A stretch of DNA of 64,000 nucleotides from an uncultured Alphaproteobacteria bacterium (GCA_902616855.1 CACMUL010000003.1:1-64000); one strand, 5' to 3'. Shown: positions 37,817 to 48,212, counted from the stretch's first letter. The notes: generated by a model not told the origin, from the letters alone. Made by a program: numbers and translations.

Positions 37817-39079
37817 TTAAAACTTCTTATTATAATCTAGTTTAGACAACCAGTTTTTATATTTTTTGATAGAAAATTTATGCTCCTCAATTAAATCATA
37901 TCGATATGACTTATCCTCAACTTTTTTTTCAATCATTTCAAACTCATCATAATCACAAGGTACAAATTTAATTCTATCTCCCGGTCTAAATAGACAAATG
38001 CTATCTTTGAAAACATCAAAATTCTTGTCAGGATCCCAAATGGGTACAGGGGTTCTACCAAAAATTTGATAACCTCCAGGTAGCCTATCAGGATAAATAG
38101 CTGTGGACGATCCACCCATACCCACAGTTCCTTTTGGTGTCCATGTTCTAGGTGGGTTATACTTTGGAGCGGTTAATTTGCACCTAGGGTCAAGCGGCAT
38201 TGTAAATGGTAAACCAGGCCAAAAACCAAGCGAAGCCACCCAATACTCAGTTCCAGAGTGAACTCTGACAAAATGATTAACGTCATCTAATTGGTTTAAT
38301 TCTGTAATGAACTCAGGATCTGGCTTTTTCATTGTGATTTTAGCTATATAGTCTTCAATTGCCTCTTTTGTCCATTTGTCAAGATAGACAGTCGGGAAAT
38401 GAAAAAGTCTGCTATTTACAACAGTATCATCATTATCTTTCATGTCTTTAAGCAATGATTTCAATTCATTAATTAAATCTTGATAGCCGATATCATCTGG
38501 ATTGTAGTGAACTATCATTGAGGCAAAACATGGGAGTGTTTCGTAAACTCCCTTTATATTTGCTGTCTTAATTAAGTTTGATAGCCCCTGAGCTTTAAAG
38601 TTCAATTCTAAATTCATCACATTACCAAATTCTATTAATAAATACTTATCACCACCTGGTAAAAACTTTGGCTCAGGGTAAATTCCCTGAAATATCTCTG
38701 AGGTTTTATCTTTTGTATTCTTTGAAACTAAATTGGGATAAGTGCCATCCTCGTTTATATGTTTTTTTACAGAGAGTTTACTTACATTTAATTTAGGTTG
38801 AGAAATATTATGAGGATACATTTTTTTGAAACTAGCATAATCGTCAACATCAAGTTGAGAGAATAAAATATCATCAAGTTTTTTTGATTTATTTTGAGAT
38901 AAATGACTTTCTAAATTTTCAAATTTTGAAATCTCGTGATTTAAATAATTAAATTTTATATTATTGTCTTCTTGTTGCGATGATCCTATCTTATTTTTTT
39001 TTAATAACTCATCTTTAGGATTGGTTAAATCTATTTTTTGAAATAAATCTAAATCTGTATTTTTATATTCTTGAACCAT
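37817..39079 (-). CDS. PxpB/KipI-like allophanate-hydrolase subunit 1-family protein with ~140-aa N-terminal extension
   Basis: 420 aa; GDKYLLIEFGN, PCFASMIVHYNPDDI, SLGFWPGLPFTMPLDPRCKLTAPKYNPPRTWTPKGTVGMGGSSTAIYPDRLPGGYQIFGRTP. Confidence 0.88.
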   Translation of the reverse strand: MVQEYKNTDLDLFQKIDLTNPKDELLKKNKIGSSQQEDNNIKFNYLNHEISKFENLESHLSQNKSKKLDDILFSQLDVDDYASFKKMYPHNISQPKLNVSKLSVKKHINEDGTYPNLVSKNTKDKTSEIFQGIYPEPKFLPGGDKYLLIEFGNVMNLELNFKAQGLSNLIKTANIKGVYETLPCFASMIVHYNPDDIGYQDLINELKSLLKDMKDNDDTVVNSRLFHFPTVYLDKWTKEAIEDYIAKITMKKPDPEFITELNQLDDVNHFVRVHSGTEYWVASLGFWPGLPFTMPLDPRCKLTAPKYNPPRTWTPKGTVGMGGSSTAIYPDRLPGGYQIFGRTPVPIWDPDKNFDVFKDSICLFRPGDRIKFVPCDYDEFEMIEKKVEDKSYRYDLIEEHKFSIKKYKNWLSKLDYNKKF

Positions 39080-39084
39080 TGAAT

Positions 39085-40869
39085 TTAAAAATATTTAACT
39101 TTAATTTTTTCTTTGCTCTTAGGTTTATCTGTAAAATCTACTACTTTGACATTTGTAGGCACAGTCGGTTTAATAATTTTATTTTGAATTTCTGCATTCG
39201 TATTAGCTTTTTGATTTGAATTTTGCGCACTTGATAAATTATTATCATTAGAATTCTTTTTAGTATGACCAAACATTCCTTCAAGAATAGTATTTGGATT
39301 GATATCCTCTTTCTCAAAGGTCTCAAATATGCTCCCATCTCTAAAAACTAAAACTCGATGACATAATCCTATAAATTCCTCAAGTTCACTTGACAGAAAT
39401 ATCGCTGTACCACCTTCATTTACAAAAATTCTTAAGTGTTTATATAAGTCTCGTTTTGCGCCAACATCAATACCTCTCGCTGGATCATTAAGTATTAGTA
39501 TTTTTGGAGTTGTTGTGAAAGCTCTTGCAATCATGACTTTTTGTTGATTTCCCCCACTTAATGAGGTAATTAGATTATTCTTTGGACCTGTCTTAATACT
39601 TAATCTTTCTACTTCCCAATCAAAAATACCGTTTAATTCCATCCATTTAATAAAACCAATAAATCCACCTGATGTTTTAGCTTGTTTTCCTTTATATAAA
39701 GGTATGACCATATTTTCATATATGCTCATGTTAGGAAAAATACCCTCTTTTTTTCTATCTCCAGATACGTATCCAACTCCACTTTTCTTGGCATCTAACA
39801 AGCTATTTACAGTTGTGTAATCTTTCTTGGTTCTTTCTCGTTCCTCATCAGACTGTTTAACAATTACTTCTCCGCTAAGTGGTTGATCAATACCTGCCAG
39901 AGCCTTAACAAAATTATCTTGTCCTTGTCCATCAAGTCCTGTGACTCCAAGTATCTCACCTTTTGGTAGGTCAAAGTTAATAACATCTCCATTGTCCCAA
40001 ACTTTTAAATCTTTAGCAGACAAAACTATTTCATCTGTGATTGAGTCTGGAGGTGTAGCTTTTATTTCTGATGCTGTAGAAAATTTTTTATCACCTGTCA
40101 TAAGTCCGAGAAGATTTTTTTCAGTAATTTCCTCTCCTGCTAAAACTCCAACATCAACCCCATCTCTCATAACTGTTGCTCTATCGCTTATTCTAACTAG
40201 CTCTGCAATTCTGTGAGTTACAATAAAGATTGCTGCACCTTGATCTCTTAATGTTCTCATTTTTGCAAAGAGTCTTTCTGTAGAGTCAAAATCGAGAGCA
40301 GCTGATGATTCATCTAAAATTAGTACTTTAGGATTTCTTAAAAATGCTCTACCAATTGTTATCCAAGCTTTCATACCAAGCGATAATTGACTTGCTATTG
40401 TATATGGATCGACAAATTCACCGGATAGCTCTAACATTATAGAGGCAGCTTTTTCGACCCTATCTCGATGTGCTAATTTTTTTCCAAAAAAAGAGTCATA
40501 TCCAATAAATAAATTTTCATAAACAGTAGCCTCTTCAGCTATCATTACTTCTTGAAAAACTGTTGCAATGCCAACTCTTTGGGCTTCAATTGGGGAATTG
40601 GGCGAATGACCCATAATAGAGACCTTTCCTTTGTCCAAAGGTAAAACTCCTGAAATAACCTTTGCCAATGTGCTCTTACCACATCCATTACCACCAACAA
40701 TGGCGTGGATTTCACCAAAGTTAGCTTTAAAATTTACACCGTTTAGAGCTTTTGTAACACCAAAGGATTTTGATGCATCTTGAACATAAATATCCCCTCC
40801 AACTTTAGAGGAGTTAGACTGTGCCCCATTCCCGTTTGGGGCACTGTCCAAAGTTTTTTCTTCATTCAT
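39085..40869 (-). CDS. Sugar-type ABC transporter ATP-binding protein (two ATPase domains, low-complexity C-terminal tail)
   Basis: 594 aa; GGNGCGKSTL, ILDESSAALDFDS, LSGGNQQKVMIARAF, NDPARGIDVGAKRDLY. Confidence 0.92.
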   Translation of the reverse strand: MNEEKTLDSAPNGNGAQSNSSKVGGDIYVQDASKSFGVTKALNGVNFKANFGEIHAIVGGNGCGKSTLAKVISGVLPLDKGKVSIMGHSPNSPIEAQRVGIATVFQEVMIAEEATVYENLFIGYDSFFGKKLAHRDRVEKAASIMLELSGEFVDPYTIASQLSLGMKAWITIGRAFLRNPKVLILDESSAALDFDSTERLFAKMRTLRDQGAAIFIVTHRIAELVRISDRATVMRDGVDVGVLAGEEITEKNLLGLMTGDKKFSTASEIKATPPDSITDEIVLSAKDLKVWDNGDVINFDLPKGEILGVTGLDGQGQDNFVKALAGIDQPLSGEVIVKQSDEERERTKKDYTTVNSLLDAKKSGVGYVSGDRKKEGIFPNMSIYENMVIPLYKGKQAKTSGGFIGFIKWMELNGIFDWEVERLSIKTGPKNNLITSLSGGNQQKVMIARAFTTTPKILILNDPARGIDVGAKRDLYKHLRIFVNEGGTAIFLSSELEEFIGLCHRVLVFRDGSIFETFEKEDINPNTILEGMFGHTKKNSNDNNLSSAQNSNQKANTNAEIQNKIIKPTVPTNVKVVDFTDKPKSKEKIKVKYF

Positions 40870-40881
40870 TAATTACTTAAA

Positions 40882-42042
40882 TTAAAGTAATGCTTCTCCA
40901 CGATCGAAGAAATTATTTAGATATTCATCACTTGCCCAGTTTTCAATTCCAACAGTTCTAAACTCACTTGAGTTTCTGTCACAATCTTCAGGAACAAAAG
41001 ACTGAATAGTCTCAACATCTTCTTCATATGGAGGAACTAAAATAGACTGGATTTTAAGGCCCTGACCATACATAGTTCTTAAAAGAACATTCATCGCAAA
41101 CTCTGCATCATCTCCAGGAGGCCATGCATAGACCGCTCTGTCGATAAAGTCTGGATTATTTCTCCAATAGCAGAATGCACCAATTTCTCCACCCAAAGCC
41201 ATAGGCACCATTGGTCTTCCAGATGACTCTAGAGCGTTAAGTGCTCCGGACTCTCCTGAAGACTGAACAGCAAATCCATCAACTTGAGTTGTGTTAGCTG
41301 ATAACCATTTTTGAAGTTCAGCTTGGGCAATTTGTGGTGTCCACATGTGTGCAATTTCAGCAACAACAGTAATGTCTGGATATTCTGCAAATCCATCTAA
41401 CATACCTTGGTGCTGTGAGTCAGATGCTGATGTTCCAGGAATTCCTTCCATTATAACAACATTACCTTCACCACCAATAGTTTCTGCTAACCATTGTGCA
41501 ATATAATATCCGGTTAATTTGTAGTTAACAGATGTACTGATAGCATATTCTGAAGTTAAGTATCCTGTCATTGATGCTGTAGGAACGCCTTTTCCGTACG
41601 CATACTCAATAGTTGGATTTAATGCAACAGGATTTGAGCAACAGACTATTAATCCATCAACTCCTTGATCAGTTAACTGTCTCATTTGTTGAATTTGAAC
41701 CGCGTCTTTTAGATTAGATTGTGTAACAACGATATCGTTAAGAATACCTGCTGCTTTCATTTTTGGTAAATAGTCACCATACAATCTCTCCATCACACCT
41801 TTTCTCCATAGATTACCTGCGTAAGAACTTGCATAACCGATAGTCCAAGGAAGTGGTCTATCACTTTTCCAATTTCTGTAAACACTTTCACCAAGCGGTT
41901 GGTTAGGATCCATAAAGTCAGGATTATAAACGAAGTCTCTAATATCAGCTGGAATTTCGTCTAAAATGTCAGCATTTAAGTTACCTGCGACACCGACAAA
42001 ACTAACAGCTAAAATAGCTATGAACTTTTTAAGCAATGTCAT
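40882..42042 (-). CDS. Sugar-type (CUT2) ABC transporter substrate-binding protein
   Basis: ORF extends to 42123; internal ATG at 42042 gives signal peptide MTLLKKFIAILAVSFVGVAGNLNA; type I SBP fold. Confidence 0.87.
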   Translation of the reverse strand: MTLLKKFIAILAVSFVGVAGNLNADILDEIPADIRDFVYNPDFMDPNQPLGESVYRNWKSDRPLPWTIGYASSYAGNLWRKGVMERLYGDYLPKMKAAGILNDIVVTQSNLKDAVQIQQMRQLTDQGVDGLIVCCSNPVALNPTIEYAYGKGVPTASMTGYLTSEYAISTSVNYKLTGYYIAQWLAETIGGEGNVVIMEGIPGTSASDSQHQGMLDGFAEYPDITVVAEIAHMWTPQIAQAELQKWLSANTTQVDGFAVQSSGESGALNALESSGRPMVPMALGGEIGAFCYWRNNPDFIDRAVYAWPPGDDAEFAMNVLLRTMYGQGLKIQSILVPPYEEDVETIQSFVPEDCDRNSSEFRTVGIENWASDEYLNNFFDRGEALL

Positions 42043-42114
42043 AGTTTTATCCTCCTTACTTATATATAAGTATTTATAATAATACCTATATTCTGAAAAA
42101 TATAAGCAAAATTG

Positions 42115-42129
42115 TTCCAACATGTGGAA
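42115..42129. promoter_or_regulatory. Palindrome TTCCA-ACATG-TGGAA in divergent promoter
   Basis: Perfect 5-5-5 inverted repeat between the divergent SBP and pxpA-like genes. Confidence 0.55.
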
Positions 42130-42189
42130 AAGATTTTCACATAAAAGCCTGATTTTCTGTAAATTATAAATGAGAGGAATTTGTTATTC

Positions 42190-42975
42190 ATGGTCGATTT
42201 GAATTGCGATATGGGTGAGGGTTTTGGTATTTACTCCTTCGCAGATGACGAAGAAATAATGCCTTATATAGATGCTGCTAATGTAGCCTGTGGGTTTCAC
42301 GCCTCAGACCCAAACACAATGAGGAAAACTGTCGAACTTGCAAAAAAATATGATGTGAAAGTTGGATCGCACCCTGCCTATCCTGACTTAGTAGGATTTG
42401 GAAGAAGGCCGATGAAAATGAAACGTGATGAAATCAAAAATCTTGTGATGTATCAAACTGGTGCCATCAAAGCCTTTCTTGATGAGTATGGAATGCCATT
42501 AAACCATATCAAACCTCATGGATCTTTATATGGTGTCTCCGCGAAAGAGGAAGATGTGGCTCATGGAATTGCTGACGCAGCCGAAATTTTTAATGTTGGT
42601 ATTTTTGGAATGGTTAATACTTTTCACGAAAAAGTATACAAAGAAAGAGGAATAAAATTTTATGGAGAATTTTACTCTGACTTGGAATATGATGAAACGG
42701 GTTATTTGGTTATAGCCAAGGGTCGAAATAAATATTATCCAACTGATAGAGCTGTGGAGCGTTGTTTAAGAGCAATGAATGAAAATAAAGTTAAAACTGT
42801 TCAGGGAAACGATGTAGTTGTAGGATGTGAAACAATTTGTGTACACTCTGACACTCCTAATGCTGTAGAAATCTTAAAGGCCCTGAGAGAAAAAATTTCC
42901 TCTGATAAAAAAATTCCACAAAAAACTTCAAACGGCAATCATACCAAAATGCCTTATATCGTTGATAAGAAATGA
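42190..42975 (+). CDS. PxpA/LamB-YcsF family protein
   Basis: MVDLNCDMGEGFGIYSFADDEEIMPYIDAANVACGFHASDPNTM, GSHPAYPDLVGFGRRPM, KPHGSLYG (track ORF starts at 42181). Confidence 0.92.
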   Translation: MVDLNCDMGEGFGIYSFADDEEIMPYIDAANVACGFHASDPNTMRKTVELAKKYDVKVGSHPAYPDLVGFGRRPMKMKRDEIKNLVMYQTGAIKAFLDEYGMPLNHIKPHGSLYGVSAKEEDVAHGIADAAEIFNVGIFGMVNTFHEKVYKERGIKFYGEFYSDLEYDETGYLVIAKGRNKYYPTDRAVERCLRAMNENKVKTVQGNDVVVGCETICVHSDTPNAVEILKALREKISSDKKIPQKTSNGNHTKMPYIVDKK

Positions 42976-44474
42976 AAAAAATTTTAATTGCTAATCGCGG
43001 TGAAATAGCAAATAGAATTATAAAAAGTTGTAAAATATTAGGTCACAAATCTGTAGCTGTTTATTCAGATGCAGATAAGAATTCAAAGCATGTAAGATTA
43101 TCTGACGAGTCTTATTATATTGGACCTAGTAAAGCTCAGGAAAGTTATCTTTCTTACAATAAGATTTTAGAAATAGCTACAAAATCAAATGTGGATGCTA
43201 TTCATCCTGGTTTTGGTTTTTTATCAGAAAACGACACTTTTGCTCAAGAGGTTATAGACAGAGGTATCACATGGATTGGCCCAAAACCAAAATCAATAAA
43301 ATCAATGGGAAATAAGGATATTGCTCGTGAATTGGCCTTAAATTCCAATATTCCTATTTGTCCAGGCATAAATAATGTTCACAAATTAAGTGATGAACAA
43401 CTTAAGACAAAATGTGAAGAGATTGGCTACCCTTTACTTGTAAAATCAAGTGCTGGCGGTGGAGGGATAGGCATGAGCGTCGTCCAAAATTTCAAAGACC
43501 TAGCCAATTCAATTGAAAAAACTAGTAATCTTGCTGCAAAATCTTTTGGTAATGGAGATATTTTTATTGAGAAATTTATCACCAACGCTCGACATATAGA
43601 GATACAAGTTTTTGGATTTGGTGCTAAGGGATCTGTACATCTATTCGAAAGAGATTGCTCTATGCAAAGAAGATATCAAAAGATAATTGAGGAGTCTCCG
43701 GCACCAGAGGTAGATAGAGGATTAATAAATAATATGGCACAAGCCGCTGTAAAATTATCTTCTGATGTAAATTACGAAGGAGCCGGAACTGTAGAGTTCA
43801 TATATGATGTTCAAGAAATGAAATATTATTTTCTTGAGATGAATACAAGAATTCAAGTTGAACATCCTGTTACAGAGTTAGTGACAAATAATGATTTAAT
43901 TTCTATGCAAATAAATTTTGCTTTTAATAGAAAAAATAAATTTTTAAATCAAAATAAAATTAAAACTTATGGACATTCAATTGAATGCAGAGTCTATGCA
44001 GAGGATCCATCTCAAAATTTCTTACCATCTCCAGGAAAAATAACTAAATTAAAGTTTCCTAAAATACCAAATGGCATAAGATTAGATTGGGGATACGATG
44101 AAAGAGATGAAGTAAGTTTCTATTATGATCCGATGATAGGAAAAATTATATCTCACGACTTAATTCGAGACGATGCTATATCCAAATTAATAAAATTTTT
44201 AGAAGGCACTCAGATTGAGGGTATTAAGACAAACATCCCTTTTTTAATTTGTCTTCTTAAAGACAAAAACTTCATAGATGGTAAACACAACACTAAATAT
44301 ATCGAAAATAATTTAAACACTCTTATTAGTAAGATATCTTTTAAAAATAGCTTTACTAAAAATATTGATTTGGACTCAAAGAGAATTAAAATTGTTGAAA
44401 CAGACAAACTTAAAGTAGGTCATAGAAGATCGCAGTCTGACAGAGGGGGTATCAAAGTCGTTTATTTTGACTAA
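42972..44474 (+). CDS. Biotin carboxylase
   Basis: 500 aa; KILIANRGEIANRII, KSSAGGGGIGM, ERDCSMQRRYQKIIEESPAP, FLEMNTRIQVEHPVTE. Confidence 0.93.
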   Translation: MKKILIANRGEIANRIIKSCKILGHKSVAVYSDADKNSKHVRLSDESYYIGPSKAQESYLSYNKILEIATKSNVDAIHPGFGFLSENDTFAQEVIDRGITWIGPKPKSIKSMGNKDIARELALNSNIPICPGINNVHKLSDEQLKTKCEEIGYPLLVKSSAGGGGIGMSVVQNFKDLANSIEKTSNLAAKSFGNGDIFIEKFITNARHIEIQVFGFGAKGSVHLFERDCSMQRRYQKIIEESPAPEVDRGLINNMAQAAVKLSSDVNYEGAGTVEFIYDVQEMKYYFLEMNTRIQVEHPVTELVTNNDLISMQINFAFNRKNKFLNQNKIKTYGHSIECRVYAEDPSQNFLPSPGKITKLKFPKIPNGIRLDWGYDERDEVSFYYDPMIGKIISHDLIRDDAISKLIKFLEGTQIEGIKTNIPFLICLLKDKNFIDGKHNTKYIENNLNTLISKISFKNSFTKNIDLDSKRIKIVETDKLKVGHRRSQSDRGGIKVVYFD

Positions 44475-44479
44475 TTATA

Positions 44480-46753
44480 ATGGTTAATCAACTTGTAGCA
44501 GCAATAAAACCCTCTCAAATTCCAGGTTCTGATCCCCAGTCAACAAAATACTTAATCGTTCCAATATTTATATTTTTTGCCCTAATGATTTTTGCAATGA
44601 TTAGAGGACCACAAATAATTTCAGGCTCGGGTATTGGAACTGCAATTATGGTTTCAACACCTCTTATTCTTGCTACTTATGCTCTTACTGCGTTGGCTTT
44701 AGCCGGCAGAGTGACAGTCGATTTATCAATAGGACCACTTATTGGTTTTATTAATGTAACGACAATACAACTTTATGCTGCAGGTTACATTCAATCGCCA
44801 GTTGCGTATTTCATATGTGCTCTTGCAATAGGAGTAATTTACCAATTTCTTTATGCCTTAATCGTAATTTTTATAAGAGTTCAACCAATAATAGTTGCCT
44901 TAAGTATGTTTCTTGCTTTCTCTGGTATCAATTTAGTTATTTTACCAAGACCAGGAGGAAGAGCACCTGATTGGATGTTATCTTGGAGTGCTGGAACTGA
45001 GGTAGTACAACCCACACTGATACTTTTAATTTTCTCGACACTTATTTGGTATGCACTAACTCATACTGCTTACTGGCAACATTTAAAATTAATGGGTTCA
45101 GATGAAAAGTCTGCTTATACAAGTGGAGTGAGAATTTACATTGTAAGAATTGGTGCTCATATTATCGGTGGAGTTTACGCTGCACTCGCAGCTATTGCTT
45201 TTACAGGTTTGATTGGTTCCGGAGACCCAACTCAAGGTACTACTTATACATTGATGGCAGTTACAGCACTTGTTTTAGGTGGGTCAAGTTTAATTGGTGG
45301 AAGAGGCGGTGCGTTTGGAGCTATTCTAGGATCAGTTAACATTTATTTGATAAATTTTATTCTATCAACTTTTAGGTTTGAAAGATTTCAAAGTTTCGTA
45401 ACAGACTTATCATATGGTGCGGTATTGGTGGCTTCTCTTTTAATACTTATTGCGCTTCCTTATATTCAAAAAGCATTCAAAAATTTATCAGTTTTTGTAT
45501 TTTTTATTATTGGAACATTAAGTGCTGCTGCTGTTCAAATTCATATGAAATTTGATCAAGTAACCAGAGGGACTGTGGGAGGTTTTGGAGGTAAATCTAA
45601 AGATGCTGAAATTTTTGAAAAAGCTCTTGAGTCCGGGAGTGATTGTTTAATCACAGGTAAGGCATGCGCAGAGGGTGGAAATTCTACAGTGTGGATGTTT
45701 ATTGCTATCGGAATAGCAGCCTTGATTTATCTCGTATATTTGCTTGTTAAACATAGAGATGGCCCAACAGTGTCTTTTATTATTGCAGCAATTGTTATTT
45801 TCTTCGGTTGTGTTTGGAGTGGCACGAGAGAGGCTTATTTCGTTAACGCTGATTTGGGTACCAACTTACAATATATTTTAAATTATGCTCCTCAGTATTT
45901 TACATCTGAATATCTAAGAGTTGGTGCAGGATTGCCTGATTTTTCATCCTCCTCTAGTGCTTTGGTTGGCCTCGCTTACGCTGTCGCAACTTTAGGAGGA
46001 ATAGTTTTCTTTACATCTGCGATAGTAATAATTGCTATGCCAAGATTTAGAAAAGAAATCAAAACACAAACATTGGTATTATTTGCAATAGCAACTTCAT
46101 TTATTGTATTTGCTGCAATATCTTATTACGGAATTGAGTCAAATAGACAGAGTTTCTTCGGCATAGATGGATACGCTGTAATACTAATTTTATTTTTACT
46201 TTTTTTACTCACGGCACCAACTCTTTTTTCGAATATCAATTTGAATAATGTTTTCATTATTTTCCTAGGTGTATTAGCAATACTCGCTGTATACTTTTTA
46301 GCCTCACCATCTGGAACAATTATTACTGATGATGGAAGTAAGTTTTACTCTCCAATTATTACAGAATTAATTGTTGGCGATACATCATCAATCAACTATA
46401 CAAGACCAATACGAGGAGAATTTATCACAAGTGATGTTACTTGGCTTAAAGAAGCAGCTCTAATTATATTTGCAATATTTGTATTTCAATTTTTTACATA
46501 TTTAACAATGGGAGCAAAAATATCATTTGCTAGATTCAGACCTTACATTGCTATCTTAAGTATAGCTGCATTAACATGGTCTGCTATGTTCTTTGCAATT
46601 GGTTATCCTTATTGGAAAATGATTTTAATTACTGCAATTGGAATAGCTATTTCGCCTCTGATATGGCAAGCGTTTGGTGTTTATAAAATAAAATTAAAAT
46701 CTCAAGAAGGACTTGAAAAATGGGGAGGTCTATCAGAAGATAGAAAAGTTTAG
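44480..46753 (+). CDS. CUT2-type ABC permease with long C-terminal multi-TM extension
   Basis: 757 aa; permease part ends around residue 335 (GRVTVDLSIGPLIGF, GGSSLIGGRGGAFGAILG), then ~420 aa of further hydrophobic segments. Confidence 0.82.
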   Translation: MVNQLVAAIKPSQIPGSDPQSTKYLIVPIFIFFALMIFAMIRGPQIISGSGIGTAIMVSTPLILATYALTALALAGRVTVDLSIGPLIGFINVTTIQLYAAGYIQSPVAYFICALAIGVIYQFLYALIVIFIRVQPIIVALSMFLAFSGINLVILPRPGGRAPDWMLSWSAGTEVVQPTLILLIFSTLIWYALTHTAYWQHLKLMGSDEKSAYTSGVRIYIVRIGAHIIGGVYAALAAIAFTGLIGSGDPTQGTTYTLMAVTALVLGGSSLIGGRGGAFGAILGSVNIYLINFILSTFRFERFQSFVTDLSYGAVLVASLLILIALPYIQKAFKNLSVFVFFIIGTLSAAAVQIHMKFDQVTRGTVGGFGGKSKDAEIFEKALESGSDCLITGKACAEGGNSTVWMFIAIGIAALIYLVYLLVKHRDGPTVSFIIAAIVIFFGCVWSGTREAYFVNADLGTNLQYILNYAPQYFTSEYLRVGAGLPDFSSSSSALVGLAYAVATLGGIVFFTSAIVIIAMPRFRKEIKTQTLVLFAIATSFIVFAAISYYGIESNRQSFFGIDGYAVILILFLLFLLTAPTLFSNINLNNVFIIFLGVLAILAVYFLASPSGTIITDDGSKFYSPIITELIVGDTSSINYTRPIRGEFITSDVTWLKEAALIIFAIFVFQFFTYLTMGAKISFARFRPYIAILSIAALTWSAMFFAIGYPYWKMILITAIGIAISPLIWQAFGVYKIKLKSQEGLEKWGGLSEDRKV

Positions 46754-46756
46754 TAA

Positions 46757-48148
46757 ATGGAGAAAAGAACTCATAATTTTTTAAAAGGACTTGGAATTCT
46801 TTTTGCTGTTGCCGCTGGGATAGGTACAGCAGTTCTTGGTTATGTAGATAGAACTGATTGGATACAGGTTGCATTTTACTCTGTAGCTGTTGTTGCCATT
46901 ATTCTTTGGGGCTGGCATTTTTTCTTAGTTAGATGGTCTTATCGATCTTTAGTAAAGGAAGATGGATCTAAACCTCCTGAAACTACTGAAACCACAAGTA
47001 AAAGAAGCCTTTTTTGGGACCTCATTGCAAAGAACTGGATAGCTGTTACGGGATTTTTACTTCTTTTAGGTCTTTTTATTTTACTATGTTTTTTGGTACC
47101 TGGGTTCTTCTCAGGTAGAACAGTCGTATCAGCAATCATATTATTAGGTTTTTTAATCTTAGCATTTCTTGCTTACAAATTTTTAAACATTAACAAAAGC
47201 GTAATTATAGGTGTCGCCGTACTAGTTGGTCTTTTTATAATAGGATCAGTTTCTATTGATGGCTTCTTATCATTACAGAATATTAAATCTATGTTAGTTT
47301 TTGCTTCTTTCTTAGGAATTGCAACAATTGGACAGACATTAGTTGTGATGTTAGGCGGCCTCGATTTATCAATACCATTTTTAATTGGAGCGACTAATTT
47401 AGGATTAATGTCACTTATTTCACTTGGAGTTCCTCCTTGGCTTGCGTTTATAGTTATTCTTGCATTTGGCACGATCGTCGGGCTTTTTAATGGGTTGATA
47501 AGTTTTAATCTCCAAGGTCAATCACTAATAGTCACGCTTGGAGTTGGCTTCATGGTAGTAGGCGGAGTACAGATATTGGTATCACTTCCTACTGTTACAG
47601 GTGGAACTGTTTTTGGTGTTGTTCCAGATTGGTTAAAAAATTTGGCCTCATTAAATGGAAAATTTTTTGGTCTTCCAATACCTCCAGTTATTTTAATTTG
47701 GATACTGATTTCAATTTTATTAATTGTTGGACTTAGACACACTAAGTGGGGAAGGAATTTATATGCTGTTGGTGGAAAAAGGTTATCTGCTGACAGATTG
47801 TCAATTTCTGAGAGAGCATATTGGGTTGGAGTTTATGTCATTAGTGGATTTACCTCTGCAGCAACCGGGGCAATGTTACTGGGTTGGAGTGGTGGAGGGT
47901 TCATTGGTGTAGGTGATCAATATTTATTTTTAACAGTGGCAGCTGTGGCTGTAGGAGGAACTTCCTTATTAGGTGGATATGGAGGATACGGCTTTACAGT
48001 AATCGGTGTTCTTGCACTGCAAGTAATTAGTACATTTTTGGCAGGTTTAGGCTTAAGTTTTGAGGGTCAGCAATTTATATTTGGTCTTCTTATTTTACCT
48101 CTTGTTGCTCTTTACTCCAGAGCACCCCATATTAGGGAGCAAATATAA
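46757..48148 (+). CDS. CUT2-type ABC permease with N-terminal hydrophobic extension
   Basis: 463 aa; MLGGLDLSIPFLIGATNLGL, VGGTSLLGGYGGYGFTVIGVL. Confidence 0.87.
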   Translation: MEKRTHNFLKGLGILFAVAAGIGTAVLGYVDRTDWIQVAFYSVAVVAIILWGWHFFLVRWSYRSLVKEDGSKPPETTETTSKRSLFWDLIAKNWIAVTGFLLLLGLFILLCFLVPGFFSGRTVVSAIILLGFLILAFLAYKFLNINKSVIIGVAVLVGLFIIGSVSIDGFLSLQNIKSMLVFASFLGIATIGQTLVVMLGGLDLSIPFLIGATNLGLMSLISLGVPPWLAFIVILAFGTIVGLFNGLISFNLQGQSLIVTLGVGFMVVGGVQILVSLPTVTGGTVFGVVPDWLKNLASLNGKFFGLPIPPVILIWILISILLIVGLRHTKWGRNLYAVGGKRLSADRLSISERAYWVGVYVISGFTSAATGAMLLGWSGGGFIGVGDQYLFLTVAAVAVGGTSLLGGYGGYGFTVIGVLALQVISTFLAGLGLSFEGQQFIFGLLILPLVALYSRAPHIREQI

Positions 48149-48163
48149 AAAAATGTCTTTAAT

Positions 48164-48182
48164 CAACAGATTTTGTTGTTTT
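48164..48182 (+). terminator. Possible weak intrinsic terminator between permease and rhodopsin genes
   Basis: CAACA-GATTT-TGTTG stem followed by TTTTT; short and AT-rich. Confidence 0.35.
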
Positions 48183-48197
48183 TACAATGAATATTTA

Positions 48198-48212
48198 TTT
48201 CAAAATATGAAA
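48198..48212. promoter_or_regulatory. Palindrome TTTCA-AAATA-TGAAA upstream of rhodopsin gene
   Basis: Perfect 5-5-5 inverted repeat, same architecture as 42115-42129. Confidence 0.45.
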
